Source of the DNA: Aldrovandia affinis
Taxonomy: Eukaryota; Chordata; Actinopteri; Notacanthiformes; Halosauridae
DNA: 64,000 nucleotides
Direction of reading: 5' to 3'
Assembly (NCBI GenBank): GCA_029706075.1
Contig: JAINUG010000014.1
Span: 3,108,501 to 3,172,500 of the forward strand
Shown: in pieces, positions 41,951-53,305 of the stretch
How the letters are laid out: each line of letters begins with the position of its first letter
Numbering within the stretch: position 1 is the first letter of the stretch
Position numbers and translations under genes: made by a program
The notes under the pieces: generated by a model
Told to the model about the DNA's origin: nothing
Databases searched by the model: none
The model's input: the letters and a program-made list of their open reading frames with translations, nothing else

Positions 41951-42322
41951 ATGTATGTGTGTGTGTGAGTGTGAGTGGTTGTGCATGCATATGATTGTGT
42001 GTTAGTGTGTGTGAATGTGAGTGTGTGTGGTTGTGCTAGCACATGCTTGCGTATGTATGTACAGTATGTGTGTGTGTGTGTGTGAGTGTGTGTAGTTGTG
42101 CATGCATATGATTGTGTGTTAGTGTGTGTGTGTGTTTAAGTATCTGTGTGCATGTGTGAGTGAATGAGTACGTTTGAGAGTGTGCGTGTGTGAGTGAATG
42201 AGTACGTTTGGGAGTGTGCATGTGTGAGTGAATGAGTACATTTGAGAGTGTGCGTGTGTGAGTGAATGAGTACGTTTGGGAGTGTACTTGTGTGTGTGTG
42301 TGTGTGTGAATGAGTGCGTTTG

Positions 42323-42382
<60 letters not shown>

Positions 42383-42440
42383 TGAGTGTACGTGTGTGAG
42401 TGAATGAGTACGTTTGAGAGTGTATGTGTGTGTCTATTAC
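41951..42440. repeat. GT-rich minisatellite, right part, with 36-bp units
   Basis: 42165-42430 repeats a unit containing GAGTGAATGAGTACGTTTGA with a GT spacer several times, ending in a pure GT run (42322-42380). Confidence 0.9.
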
Positions 42441-43260
42441 AGCCTCTTGTTAATTATTTCACCCGTAAACTATCAGTTGCAAAATGCTACCATGCAACAA
42501 CATGCTTTGTTTTTGATAATAATCTGTCAGATTTGGGCATGGATCTAGGATTATTTTGTGGAAAACCTGTGTGAGAATATTCAAATTTGGTATTATCTTA
42601 ATTTTTAATATCTTAGAAGTTACTGCTCAGTGTGCAAAGACAAATAAGTGCACAAGTCACCTCTAATTTTCATTTTACCTTTAAACAAACACACACACAA
42701 AGAGACACACACACATGCATGCATACGCGCACACACATATGCACACACAGGCACGCATGCAAGCATGCATGCACACACACATGCACTATCGATTTAGAAG
42801 TAATTATTTTCTTTACATCATAATGTCAGATACTGCTGATTTCCCTCTGGGCAAAGAAACAAGTATTTACAGTGTTTTACAAATCAACAAGAATAAAACA
42901 TTATAGTACCGACTACCTATGAGGCAGTTAAATTAGCAAGCGGTTCATGCCGTGCCCCCGGTGTGTTCAGGAACATACCTCTTATTCTACGCCCATACAT
43001 CAAGGCACCCATTTATCACTCTTTCTGTAAGTTTGTTTGTTTCTTCAACAGTTTGGCGATATGAAAAAACAATGATCAATAACAAACAAAAAATACGAAT
43101 GAACAATGAATCAAAGGCACTTATTTATGTAGTCAACAAAATAAAGGGATCAATGTTGATTTTATATTTTTTGTCTTTCCTGTCTTTTGGGTGATTAGCC
43201 ACAGTACAGTAGCTACTTTTCCTAGCTGTACTTTTCATATGTTATATGATTGCTATAGTC

Positions 43261-43265
<5 letters not shown>
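42441..43265. other. Non-coding, no gene seen
   Basis: Contains a degenerate CA repeat (42688-42785). No exon supported. Confidence 0.55.
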
Positions 43266-43292
<27 letters not shown>

Positions 43293-43851
43293 TGATTTAA
43301 AAAAAGAATTAGAAAAATAATGGATATTACCACATTTGATAGTGTTGTTAGACCTTGTATGCTTGCGTACAGTTGTGAAATAGCACACAAATTATGCTGT
43401 GTTAATGATAACCAAATGTATCTGTCCACATTGACATGCATGTGTGAGCATATGAGTCACAATAAAAATGTGAAAATTATTATTATTTTCATATCCATAT
43501 TTGTCAGGTTTAGTAATGGCTTCCAAAGAGAACACGACCTGAGACACTTTGTGTTTTAAGTGTAATTTCCATCCTGATGGATCTCTCGCTCTTCTCTCTT
43601 TCGTTCTCTCCCTTCTTCTCCTTTCTACTTCATTTTTTCAAATTTTCAATCAAACTTTGTGTGATTGACTGTGAATTAATTTACAAAAAGTATTATTATT
43701 ATTATTTTTTACAAAAGCACATGATTGTTAAAATATGGTATGCAAAAAAAACAAATTCCCTCCATCTTCCTCTATTTCTCTCTTTCTTTCTTCCTCCCTC
43801 TCTCCCTCTCACTTTCTCCATCTTCCTATTTCTCTTTTTTATACATCCCTC

Positions 43852-43884
<33 letters not shown>

Positions 43885-44400
43885 CTTCTCCCTCCGTCCC
43901 TGTCTCTTGTTCTTTCGGTCTCTCTCTCAGGGACTCAATTGAAAGGCAATGAGGCAGCTAACACGCAGAAAGATAGAAATTTACTTGCTTTAAGTTCATG
44001 CCTCAGCCCCGTCTGAAAGAGCACATTCATCTGCTCGGAGCACAACAATATGGGCCGATTGAATAAAGCCAGCAGAGGGTTCTCTGTGGCGACATGATGG
44101 TTCAGTTCACGGCCCATTTGCCTCCAATGCTCTCCTCTCTCTCCCCCGCATATTTTTATCTTTTCCTCTCTTTTCAGGATGACAACTGTGGGCCAGGCCC
44201 TCCTGCGGAGAGGGCTAAATGAAATGCATTGATACAGGCACAAGAAACAATTTGTCTCTTGAACTGTTTCATGTATTTAAAAAGAGGGAGGGAGCGAAGG
44301 AGAGTGAGAGTGAGAGAGAGAGAGAGAGATGGAGTGAGAGATGACGAAAAAAAAACAGCTTGGCGTAATCAGGGAATACTGATGGACCTTTTTTCGGATT
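43266..44400. other. Non-coding with microsatellites; candidate conserved block at 43930-44275
   Basis: (AAT)n at 43266-43291 and a CT run at 43853-43879. 43930-44275 is ordinary-complexity sequence with a mixed GC and homeodomain-like core; it looks more constrained than its flanks but encodes nothing evident. Confidence 0.4.
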
Positions 44401-44404
44401 GGTG

Positions 44405-44785
44405 TGCACGTTTTCGCACGTGTGTGTATTCATGTGTGTGTCTGTGTGTGTGTTCATGTGTGTATGAGTGTTCATGCGCATTCGTGTGTGTGTTCATGTG
44501 CGTATGCGTGTGTTTGTGTGTTTGTGTGTGTGTTCATGTGTGTATGTGTGTGTTTGTGTGTTCCTGTGTGTGTTCATGTGTGTATGTGTGTGTTCATGTG
44601 TGTATGTGTGTTTTTGTGTGTTCTTGTGTGTGTTCATGTGTGTATGTGTGTGTTCATGTGTGTATGTGTCTTTTTGTGTGTTCTTGTGTGTGTTCATGTG
44701 TGTATGCGGGTGTTCATGTGTGTGTCTGTGTGTTTATGTGTCTTATGTGTGTGTTGATGTGTGTATGTGTGTGTTCATATATCCC
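44405..44785. repeat. GT minisatellite with TTCATGTGTGTATG units
   Basis: About ten units of GTGTTCATGTGTGTATGTGT alternating with TTTGTGTGTTCTTG. Long Cys/Val frames here are artefacts. Confidence 0.92.
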
Positions 44786-46044
44786 TGTGGTTTTATGTGC
44801 GGTGTGTGGGGTAGGGTTTTGGGTCCTCGTTGCCCGTTCAGTCCTGCTCAGTCGTGGGTGATCCACACTTATGCAGGTTTCACTCTTACAGACGGTATGA
44901 GAGTAAGCCTGATAGATGTCAGGACATTGTTTAGGCCCGTTGGTGTGATTAACTCATGGATACCCACTGCACCAGGTGTGTTCAGATATAATTCAGGCCT
45001 GGTGGCTGTTTGGGGGGCGGGGTAAGGGGTACATTGGGTGTTGAATTTAAGGTTGTGGTGGGCCAGCCTCGCCCTGTGGCCAAAGAGCTCTGCAGGCCAA
45101 CCCCCCTTTTAAAATTCAAGTCACCCCTTCCATCCCTCCCTGCGAACGCGCCAGACGACACACGCTGGCTGAGCAGACTTTCGTTATCGACGCAATCACG
45201 AGTAGTGGGCCGCCGCCGCCGCCGCCAACGCCGATTTCTTTTTCGGGAGCGCGGTTTGGCTCCTCGCTCTCATTTATTTGTTTTCTTCTTCGTCTTCTTC
45301 TCCTCCTCCTCCTCCTCTTCCCTCTTTGCGCTTGGGTGCCGAGGCGGAAGGAAGAGAGGAGCTTCAAAGTCAATTCCGTGTTTAGTTAAAAGGAAAGAAA
45401 AGATTGGTCTCCTGGCCGCACATGCGAGCCAAGATTAGTTATTGTATCACAATTTGTCTGGTAAAGGTTTCCATTTAAATGCGCCCGGTGGTTATTTTGC
45501 ATAGTTCCCCTGCAATTTGCCTCAGCTCAGGGGACACCGCTGCCATTTCATCCTAATGCCACTGTAATTGGCGGTAGACGCTGGCCCCGGGGAGCAGCCG
45601 GTGTTTATTGGGGGGCTCTCGCCGCGGAAGCTCACAGTCTGGCAGTCACGGGGCCCCTCTCTTCTCTCGCACGTCTCCACCCGCACGGGGCGGGGGTCGG
45701 GATTGAAACAGACGAATCTCCGCTTGAAAAAACATTGTGAACCGAGAAAGGAAAAAAAAAACGGCACGGTGACAACAGACGAGGGAACGATTTGGAGCTC
45801 CTGTCTCTTTCGGGAGGAGAGAGGGCGACTAAATATTGAAAGTAAATTTGGAGGCAGAAAGCTAAAGGAGTTTAACGGGGGAAAAGAACACATAAATATG
45901 ATGCGCGCCAAGCGGAGCGTGCAAGCGAGAGGAAGGGAGAGCGGCCGGACGGATACACCGCTCTTTACGTCCTTTATTTGCCTGGCAGATTACTTACACA
46001 GCTTGTACGTCTTGTTTATATATTTGTTTGTTTGTTTGTTTATT
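44786..46044. other. GC-rich non-coding block
   Basis: 45140-45960 has many CpGs and a (CCG)n run (45210-45226). It could be a CpG island or a regulatory block. Open frames on both strands resemble no family. 45480-45570 looks conserved-element-like. Confidence 0.4.
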
Positions 46045-46170
46045 TATTCGTATGTAATATCCATTTATACAGCTGGATATTTACAGAGTGAATTCAAGTT
46101 AAGGAATCAAACCTGCAACCTTCTGGTTACAAGCTTTGTTCTTTAATTACTTTGACACACTGCCACACAC
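46045..46170 (-). repeat. SINE, family B, partial
   Basis: Plus-strand text TTTATACAGCTGGATATTTA, AATCAAACCTGCAACCTTCTG and GGTTACAAGCTTTG matches the head and body part of the 54846 copy. The tail is lost. Confidence 0.65.
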
Positions 46171-46419
46171 ACGCATAGACACACGCACATTAGCTATGTT
46201 TATACCCATTTTTGTTTAAAAGCTGAAACAGGTCAGCATCTGAGTAATGCTCAGGCCTCTTATTTCATTTTTGGAGACTTACTTATTCCTTCAGAGGGGT
46301 GGCAGGGTGAAACCCCAAGTGTGGCATTGTCATTGCGCCTTTCTAGGTAGAGAACCTCGAGGTGTTCAAGTTCACAGCTGACACGGTACTGGCTGCTCTC
46401 TCGACTAGGGGGTGACCAA

Positions 46420-46610
46420 CGTTGGTCCTGGAGGGCCACAGAATATGCTGCTTTTTCTTTTCACCTTCAAACCAGCACCCAAATAAAATCCTGGAAACCG
46501 GGCGAGGTACTTCCTCAACCGTTTCTATTCATCAGTTAAGTGCCGAGTAAGCACAAAAATCGGCGTGCTCTGTGGCTGTCCAGAGCTGGCCATCCCTGCT
46601 CCAGAGAATA
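46420..46610. mobile_element. Possible MITE
   Basis: The left part, GTTGGTCCTGGAGGGCCACAG, is partly mirrored at the right by CTGTGGCTGTCCAGAGCTGG. This resembles a common fish MITE with GGTCCTGGAG ends. Target duplications are not clear. Confidence 0.4.
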
Positions 46611-47663
46611 GGAATGTAGAACTTGGAAACTGTACGCTGTCTGGCTCACCACAGGAATCGCGGTCACCTACCAAGCACGTACAGTGCATATAAATAAAAT
46701 AAGGCAGGCAAATATTTGAAAAATGTTACTTCTATTAAAAACCTGCATGCTATAATATGAACATCATTGCAAAATGTTTGTCTGGTTTTGTGTTTCCCAT
46801 ATAAAAGGGTTGTGTGAATACAAAGTGAAAGGTTGGAATAGCGTGTGGCGTGTCATTTCCCGGAGCTGCGTAAGTGGACTTGGGGGGTGGACCTGGCGTG
46901 AGATTGCACCGGGGTGGGCGGGGCGGGGACACACGGAAAGGTGAGCGCGGCTGTGTTCACTCACACCCTGCTGCGCCCTGCCACCCCACCCCCCTTTCAA
47001 AATCCATTTCTGCCTGTGTTCAGTAAAATAAAACCACCATTACTGGGAGCTATGAAATATCAGATGCCTACGGTGGATTTTTCTGCCTGTCCTGGCTGTC
47101 GGGTCATTTTTTGCTTACCTTCCTGTCTATCCCATGTTATAGCATTGTTATAAACGATGAACTAGCTTTTGGTACCAGCCAGTCACCATTCAAAGATATG
47201 GCGTGCAAGTGCAAGTGCATTTTGTGAAAAGGAATCCTGTTATTTGATAGTGACCAGGGTGGGAAATGAACCCTTTTTTCACAGGGCTTTTTTGCCCCCC
47301 TTAACTGAGTATCGGGGACATTTTATCCACCTTCTAGGGCACTGTTGCCCCGAGCCCCCATTCATTTCTGACCCCAAATTAGTGACAGTAATGATTATTA
47401 CGCTTATTATTAACTGAATATGGCTCAATTCTCTTGGCTGTTGAGTCTGGCTCGCTCGGCATACGCTCAGTGAGTGTTGCGGTAACGGCGGCGTGCTCAA
47501 CTGCTCCACTGCTGCTGCCGTTTACCGGAGCAGATCCGCTCCGTTTCCAGTGATTGATTCGTTCAATCGACAGGACAGGTGTTGATGACCTTGCAAACAA
47601 AGTCTCACAAAGAATGGCGCCTGACCCCGGTGGAGTGTGTTTCTGTTGCCGTTCTCTGCGAGC

Positions 47664-47697
<34 letters not shown>

Positions 47698-48120
47698 CCT
47701 CTCTCTGTGTGTGTCTCTCTCTTCTGCTTGCTCCGGTGTTCCCCCACCTCCCCCGCTGTGAAGGTGCTCATAGGAGAATGAAACCATTGAAAGGAGAGAA
47801 AAGGCACATTGCTTTTCTCTCATTTTTTTTTCAAAAACCTTGATTTTTTTTTTTCATTAAAGGGTTTTATAACAGTTTTGATTTTCTATTTCTTTTCTTT
47901 GTTGTACAGGTTGCATTTTCTTGCCTTCTACCTAAACTTTTCTGCTCCCTGATTCCCACCGGTCAGGTTTTTTTTACGTTGCATACAACCAATAATAAAT
48001 AAAATAACCTCAAGAGCGGCATAAATATGCACATGAGTCTACAGCCTTGAGTGAAGTGGAATTTTTTATTGTGCTTTTTGCATTTTCCTGAGGTCTATAC
48101 ACCTGATGCTGAAAGACCAG
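46611..48120. other. Non-coding, no gene seen
   Basis: Contains a CT run (47667-47706). No exon supported. Confidence 0.55.
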
Positions 48121-48123
48121 TAA

Positions 48124-48158
48124 ATGTGTGTATGTGTGCATTTGTGTGTGTGTGTGTG

Positions 48159-48201
<43 letters not shown>

Positions 48202-48325
48202 ATGTGTGTATGTGTGTGTGTGTGTGCGTGCACATGTGTGTGTGTGTGTATGCATGTGTATGTGTGTGTGTGTATGTGTGTGTGTGTGTTTGTGTGTGTG
48301 TCTGTATGCGTGTGTGTGTGTGTCA
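48124..48325. repeat. (GT)n microsatellite
   Basis: Long GT array with ATG and CATG interruptions. Confidence 0.95.
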
Positions 48326-49554
48326 GTTGAGGTGACAACCCACAAATAATGTGAATTCTACAGAGTAATAAAGCCTTGTCACCAAAGTTAATGGTTCTGC
48401 TGCTTGGAAGAAAAAGGTTTTTATTTTGTTCTGGGTCGTTTTGATGTTAGATCGCTGGCCTTTCCCTCTGGTCATTACTTTTCTGGAGCCATGAGTGGCT
48501 TGGTGTGGTCAGGGTGCAGTCAGGATACAGTCGGGGTGAGATTGGGGTAAGACCCATTACGGTCAGGGTGCGGCTGGGGTAAGGACCGAGGTGAAGTTTG
48601 ATTGCCGTCAGGGTGCGGTCGGGTTGCGGTTGGGGTGCCATCTGAAGACCAGCCTGGAGGAGCCTGTCGAAACGGCCTTCTGCATCAGCAGCTCATGCCT
48701 TTGATGTGCTCAGGCAGGGCCTGGGGCAGGAACATGCTAATTCATTATCATTTAGCTGCAGGGATGAGAGGGAGGTGTCTGTCGCATGCTTGTAGGACAG
48801 GAAATCCTGGCCTGGGGGGTCGCGAGCACTGATTTCCTGTCATCACAGCTATTCCATTGGGCTTTTTTTTTTGGGGGGTCAATGCCACATGGACTCTTTG
48901 CAGAGAGGCCAATGATCCACCCGGTGTCATAGCCTGAAACGGCAAGATTTGACATTTCCTCCATGTTTGTGTGAAACCTCAGTATTTTATATAGAAAATA
49001 AATATATTGAACAAAAAAACTATATTTTGATTATATTATATTTGATCAAGATTCAAGATCTTTGAGCAGTGACACTGCAGTTCACTGCTCCTTCTTGCCA
49101 CTCAACATACACCAATTTACAATAAAAATATTGAACAAAATTACAATGAAATAATAAGACAATACATACTTGCATGTACAGTGCAAGAACAGGCTGGCTC
49201 GGTGAATAGGGGGAGGAGCCCTCCAGGTGAATTAAGGATCAGTGAATTGGGGTATGTGCTGTAAGAATTCACCTTTTGAACGAATCATATTTTATATCAT
49301 CATATGACCATGGCCTTATTTTGAATGATTCACTTTTTCCAGTGCTTATGTTCCTGTCGCGTTTGTGTGTCGAGCTCCGCAGAGGTCTCAGTTGTAATTT
49401 AAGAGAGGCTTCCTGTACGGTGCGTTGAATGGTTGCCATGTCATCCTAACCTTGTCTGCAAGACATAAGAGATCATGTTCAAGGCCCCTTTGGTCTCAGC
49501 CATGGAAAGCTGGCAGAATTTTTTGTCCAGACAAAAGTTGTTTTAAAAAATATA
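48326..49554. other. Non-coding, with degenerate GGTCAGGGTGCGG repeats
   Basis: 48505-48640 contains five to seven degenerate units near GGTCAGGGTGCGGTYGGGGT. The rest is unrecognised. Confidence 0.55.
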
Positions 49555-49556
49555 TA

Positions 49557-49757
49557 CAGTGGGGAGAACAAGTATTTGATACACTGCCGATTTTGCAGGT
49601 TTTCCCACTTACAAAGAATGTAGAGGTCTGTAATTTTTTATCATAGGTACACTTCAACTGTGAGAGACGGAATCTAAAACAAAAATCCAGAAAATCACAT
49701 TGTATGATTTTTAAGTAATTAATTTGCATTTTATTGCATGAAATAAGTATTTGATAC
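49557..49757. repeat. Tc1 left terminal inverted repeat
   Basis: Nearly identical inverse of 50966-51164. The differences seen are AAG-AATG versus AAG-CATG, one extra T in a T run, and TAAGTAATT versus TAAATAATT. Confidence 0.93.
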
Positions 49758-49773
49758 ATCAGAAAAACAGAAC

Positions 49774-50796
49774 TTAATATTTGGTACAGAAACCTTTGTT
49801 TGCAATTACAGAGATCAGACGTTTCCTGTAGTTCTTGACCAGGTTTGCACACGCTGCAGCCGGGATTTTGGCCCACTCCTCCATACAGATCTTCTCCAGA
49901 TCCTTCTGGTTTCGGGGCTGTCGCTGGGCAACACGGACTTTCAGCTCCCTCCAAAGATTTTCTATTGGGTTCAGGTCTGGAGACTGGCTAGGCCACTCCA
50001 GGACCTTGAGATGCTTCTTACGGAGCCACTCCTTAGTTGCCCTGGCTGTGTGTTTCGGGTCGTTGTCATGCTGGAAGACCCAGCCACGACCCATCTTCAA
50101 TGCTCTTATTGAGGGAAGGAGGTTGTTGGCCAAGATCTCGCGATACATGGCCCCATCCATCCTCCCCTCAATACGGTGCATTCGTCCTGTCCCCTTTGCA
50201 GAAAAGCATCCCCAAAGAATGATGTTTCCACCTCCATGCTTCACGGTTGGGATGGTGTTCTTGGGGTTGTACTCATCCTTCTTCTTCCTCCAAACACGGC
50301 GAGTGAAAAAGAATACCAAAAGCTCTATTTTGGTCTCATCAGACCACATGACCTTCTCCCATTCCTCCTCTGGATCATCCAGATGGTCATTGGCAAACCT
50401 CAGACGGGCCTGGACATGCGCTGGCTTGAGCAGGGGGACCTTGCGTGCGCTGCAGGATTTTAATCCATGACGGCGTAGTGTGTTACTAATGGTTTTCTTT
50501 GAGACTGTGGTCCCAGCTCTCTTCAGGTCATTGACCAGGTCCTGCCGTGTAGTTCTGGGCTGATCCCTCACCTTTCTCATGATCATTGATGCCCCACGAG
50601 GTGAGATCTTGCATGGAGCCCCAGACCGAGGGAGATTGACCGTCATCTTAAACTTCTTCCATTTTCTAATAATTGCGCCAACAGTTGTTGCCTTCTCACC
50701 AAGCTGCTTGCCTATTGTCCTGTAGCCCATCCCAGCCTTGTGCAGGTCTACAATTTTGTCCCTGATGTCCTTAGACAGCTCTTTGGTCTTGCCCAT
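49774..50796 (-). CDS. Tc1-family transposase (340 aa, apparently intact)
   Basis: A cut-and-paste DNA transposase that binds the terminal repeats and inserts at TA. The 340 residues match the usual Tc1 length and start [20 protein letters not shown]. The N-terminal paired-like DNA-binding region (two helix-turn-helix units, about residues 1-115) is followed by the DD34E catalytic core: Asp153 in MWSDETK, Asp244 in [11 protein letters not shown], and Glu279 in [11 protein letters not shown], with exactly 34 residues between the last two. Glycine-rich [15 protein letters not shown] is present. The segment after WSDETKIEL reads [10 protein letters not shown], where related copies usually have a more polar loop, so activity is not certain. 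No stop or frameshift. Confidence 0.95.
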   Translation of the reverse strand: MGKTKELSKDIRDKIVDLHKAGMGYRTIGKQLGEKATTVGAIIRKWKKFKMTVNLPRSGAPCKISPRGASMIMRKVRDQPRTTRQDLVNDLKRAGTTVSKKTISNTLRRHGLKSCSARKVPLLKPAHVQARLRFANDHLDDPEEEWEKVMWSDETKIELLVFFFTRRVWRKKKDEYNPKNTIPTVKHGGGNIILWGCFSAKGTGRMHRIEGRMDGAMYREILANNLLPSIRALKMGRGWVFQHDNDPKHTARATKEWLRKKHLKVLEWPSQSPDLNPIENLWRELKVRVAQRQPRNQKDLEKICMEEWAKIPAAACANLVKNYRKRLISVIANKGFCTKY

Positions 50797-50965
50797 TGTG
50801 GAGAGGTTGGAGTCTGATTGATTGAGTGTGTGGAGAGGTGTCTTTCATACAGGTAACGAGTTCAAACAGGTGCAGTTAATACAGGTAATGAGTGGAGAAT
50901 AGGAGGGCTTCTTAAAGAAAAACTAACAGGTCTGTGAGAGCCGGAATTCTTACTGGTTGGTAGGT

Positions 50966-51164
50966 GATCAAATACTTATTTCATGCAATAAAATGCAAAT
51001 TAATTATTTAAAAATCATACAATGTGATTTTCTGGATTTTTGTTTTAGATTCCGTCTCTCACAGTTGAAGTGTACCTATGATAAAAATTACAGACCTCTA
51101 CATGCTTTGTAAGTGGGAAAACCTGCAAAATCGGCAGTGTATCAAATACTTGTTCTCCCCACTG
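50966..51164. repeat. Tc1 right terminal inverted repeat
   Basis: Mirror of the left repeat, ending ACTTGTTCTCCCCACTG before TA. Confidence 0.93.
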
Positions 51165-51328
51165 TATCTGTCATGTTTGTTGCTCCCCTCACATTACACT
51201 GTGTGAGTTCATCTTGTGACCACAAACCAATAATCCCAACATTCTCAAATGGCAGCAGAAGAGCTGTAGAAATGAAATATTAGGTCAGAAAAGGAGAGGA
51301 AGGATATTGTTACTCTTTTCTGTTCCTG

Positions 51329-51333
<5 letters not shown>

Positions 51334-51390
<57 letters not shown>

Positions 51391-51530
51391 GCTTGATTTT
51401 GGAAAAAATAAAAAAATAAAATAAAATACATTATTTCCCAGATACAGGAACAAATCTAGAGCAATCTGTTTCTGAATGTTGATCATTTTTATGTACTTTT
51501 TCATTTTTGAACATTTCAGAACATATCCAT

Positions 51531-51610
<80 letters not shown>
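51334..51610. repeat. (GT)n and (CT)n microsatellites
   Basis: GT run at 51334-51392 and CT run at 51531-51608, in AT-rich surroundings. Confidence 0.93.
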
Positions 51611-51611
<1 letters not shown>

Positions 51612-52790
51612 CTCTCTCTCTGTCTGTCTCTAAGCCTTAAAGGCCTTAATGCGCAGCCTGTTTTCTTTCAACAATTAAAATGAATTTTAAGAAGTATTAA
51701 AACCTCCATTTAACAACAAAACGTTTCTTTTCTCGGTTCCTCTCTCTTTCTTTCCCCCTTTCTCTCTCTCTCTCTTTTCTCATAAAAAGGACTGTGCATT
51801 CCCGGGAAAAAGAAAGAAAGAAAGAAAAAGAAAGAAAGAAAAAAGAAAGACCAAAAGAAAGGGAACGGGAAAAAATGAAGCAGTAATTTTTTCTACAACT
51901 GTGTCTGCTGGCCCATTGTCCGCCGTGCTCGCCCGCAGCACCAATGGTGGGCGATTAAGGGGACGTGATCCGTATTGATGGGCACGGAGACGGAGTGGAA
52001 GAAGAGAGACTGCCCCTGCCCGCCGCATTCACACCACCACTTAATTTATTTGAAGTTTTAATCTAATTATTAACTATTTGGGGGGATGTGGGCCTTTGTT
52101 GCTTTAATAGGCTGGTGGTATCTGCGCTCTCCGGTGGCTTAGCGTGCATTCTGGCGGGGGCCGAGGGGCGGGGCAGGGAGGGGAGCGGAGAGGAGAGGAG
52201 AGGAGGGGTTGGGGTGAGGGGTTGGGGGGGTTTGACAAAGCCCTTGTCCGAAAATATTTGTCAAGTCTTTTACGTGTCATTCTAACAGGACTTACATTTC
52301 CCCATTGAAAGGTGACTAAAAAGACTCCTTTTAGGGTTGATTGGCAACTGCAAGCATGCTAAATGCTAATGAGACACAGATGGATAGAAGATTATCACCA
52401 CAGTTTTCTTTTTTGCCCATCTCTCTCTCTCTCTCTAAAACTTTCTCTCCCCTTATCCTCGGTGCTCGCCCCCCCTCCCAGTCCCTTGGCCCCCACTCGC
52501 ACCCCAAGTCTCTTTATTGCTCATTTCATACTATTAATAAGCAGGCTAATGACACCCCCACTCTTTTCATACTGAAAGGGGGACAGTAATTAATTCATGG
52601 GGCTCTTGCTCCTTGATCTGGTGTGCAGCAGCGAGGCGAAGGGGGGGTATAATCTGTGGAGAGCTGTACCCCTGCCAGAAGCTCAAATGGGGTGTGTTTG
52701 AGAGCGTGAGTTTATGTGTTTGTGTGTGTGCCCCTCCTTCAAAAAGGCCCATTTGTAATGGGTGATTCACAACGCACTCTCCATAGTCCC
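51611..52790. other. Non-coding; candidate conserved elements
   Basis: 51635-51720 and 52025-52140 are AT-core, non-repetitive stretches with TAATTA- and TTAATG-like homeodomain motifs. GGA and CT runs lie between. No exon. Confidence 0.4.
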
Positions 52791-52794
52791 CCCC

Positions 52795-52902
52795 ACACAC
52801 ACACACACACACACACACGTACGTACACACGTCGACTTTCTCTGTCACAGACGAAAATATACATATACATATACAAATCCACTCTCACACGTACAGATAC
52901 AG

Positions 52903-52948
<46 letters not shown>

Positions 52949-53305
52949 ATGATTTAATCACATAAACCATACTCACAAACACACAAGCACACATAAACAT
53001 TCACTTTGACACACAGACATAATCACACACACACACACACATGATTTAATCACACCATACTCACAAGCACACATAAACATTCAGTTTCACACACAGACAT
53101 AATCGCACACGCACAGGCACACACACCTTCGCTGTCATACACAGACATAATCACACACACACACACAATTTAATCACACCATACTCACAAGCACACAAAA
53201 ACATTCACTTTCATACACAGACATAATCATACACGCACACAGGCACACACACTTTCACTGTCATACACAGACATAATCACACACACACACACACACACAC
53301 ACACG
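52795..53305. repeat. (CA)n arrays and a CA-rich minisatellite
   Basis: CA runs at 52795-52818 and 52903-52942, followed by three to four units of about 100-130 bp sharing CATGATTTAATCACA, CCATACTCACAAGCACACA and AGACATAATC (52947-53303). Confidence 0.9.

Larger units (their letters stand above)
49557..51164 (-). mobile_element. Complete Tc1/mariner element with intact transposase
   Basis: 1608 bp, flanked by TA (49555-49556 and 51165-51166). Terminal inverted repeats of about 200 bp (49557-49757 and 50966-51164) start CAGTGGGGAGAACAAGTATT and differ at only about three positions, so the insertion looks recent. A single uninterrupted transposase gene lies between them on the minus strand. 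It sits far upstream of abl1 exon 1a in unique-looking sequence. Confidence 0.95.

Noticed and set aside
44229-45025. Open frames of 210, 117 and 185 codons rich in Cys-Val
   Set aside because: Translations of a GT minisatellite; likewise 40214, 48010-48349, 56401 and 60106.
45010-46146. 142- and 192-codon open frames in the GC-rich block
   Set aside because: No homology, low-complexity stretches, no splice or start context. The block is more plausibly regulatory.
49835-50470. 211-codon plus-strand open frame
   Set aside because: Antisense shadow of the intact Tc1 transposase.
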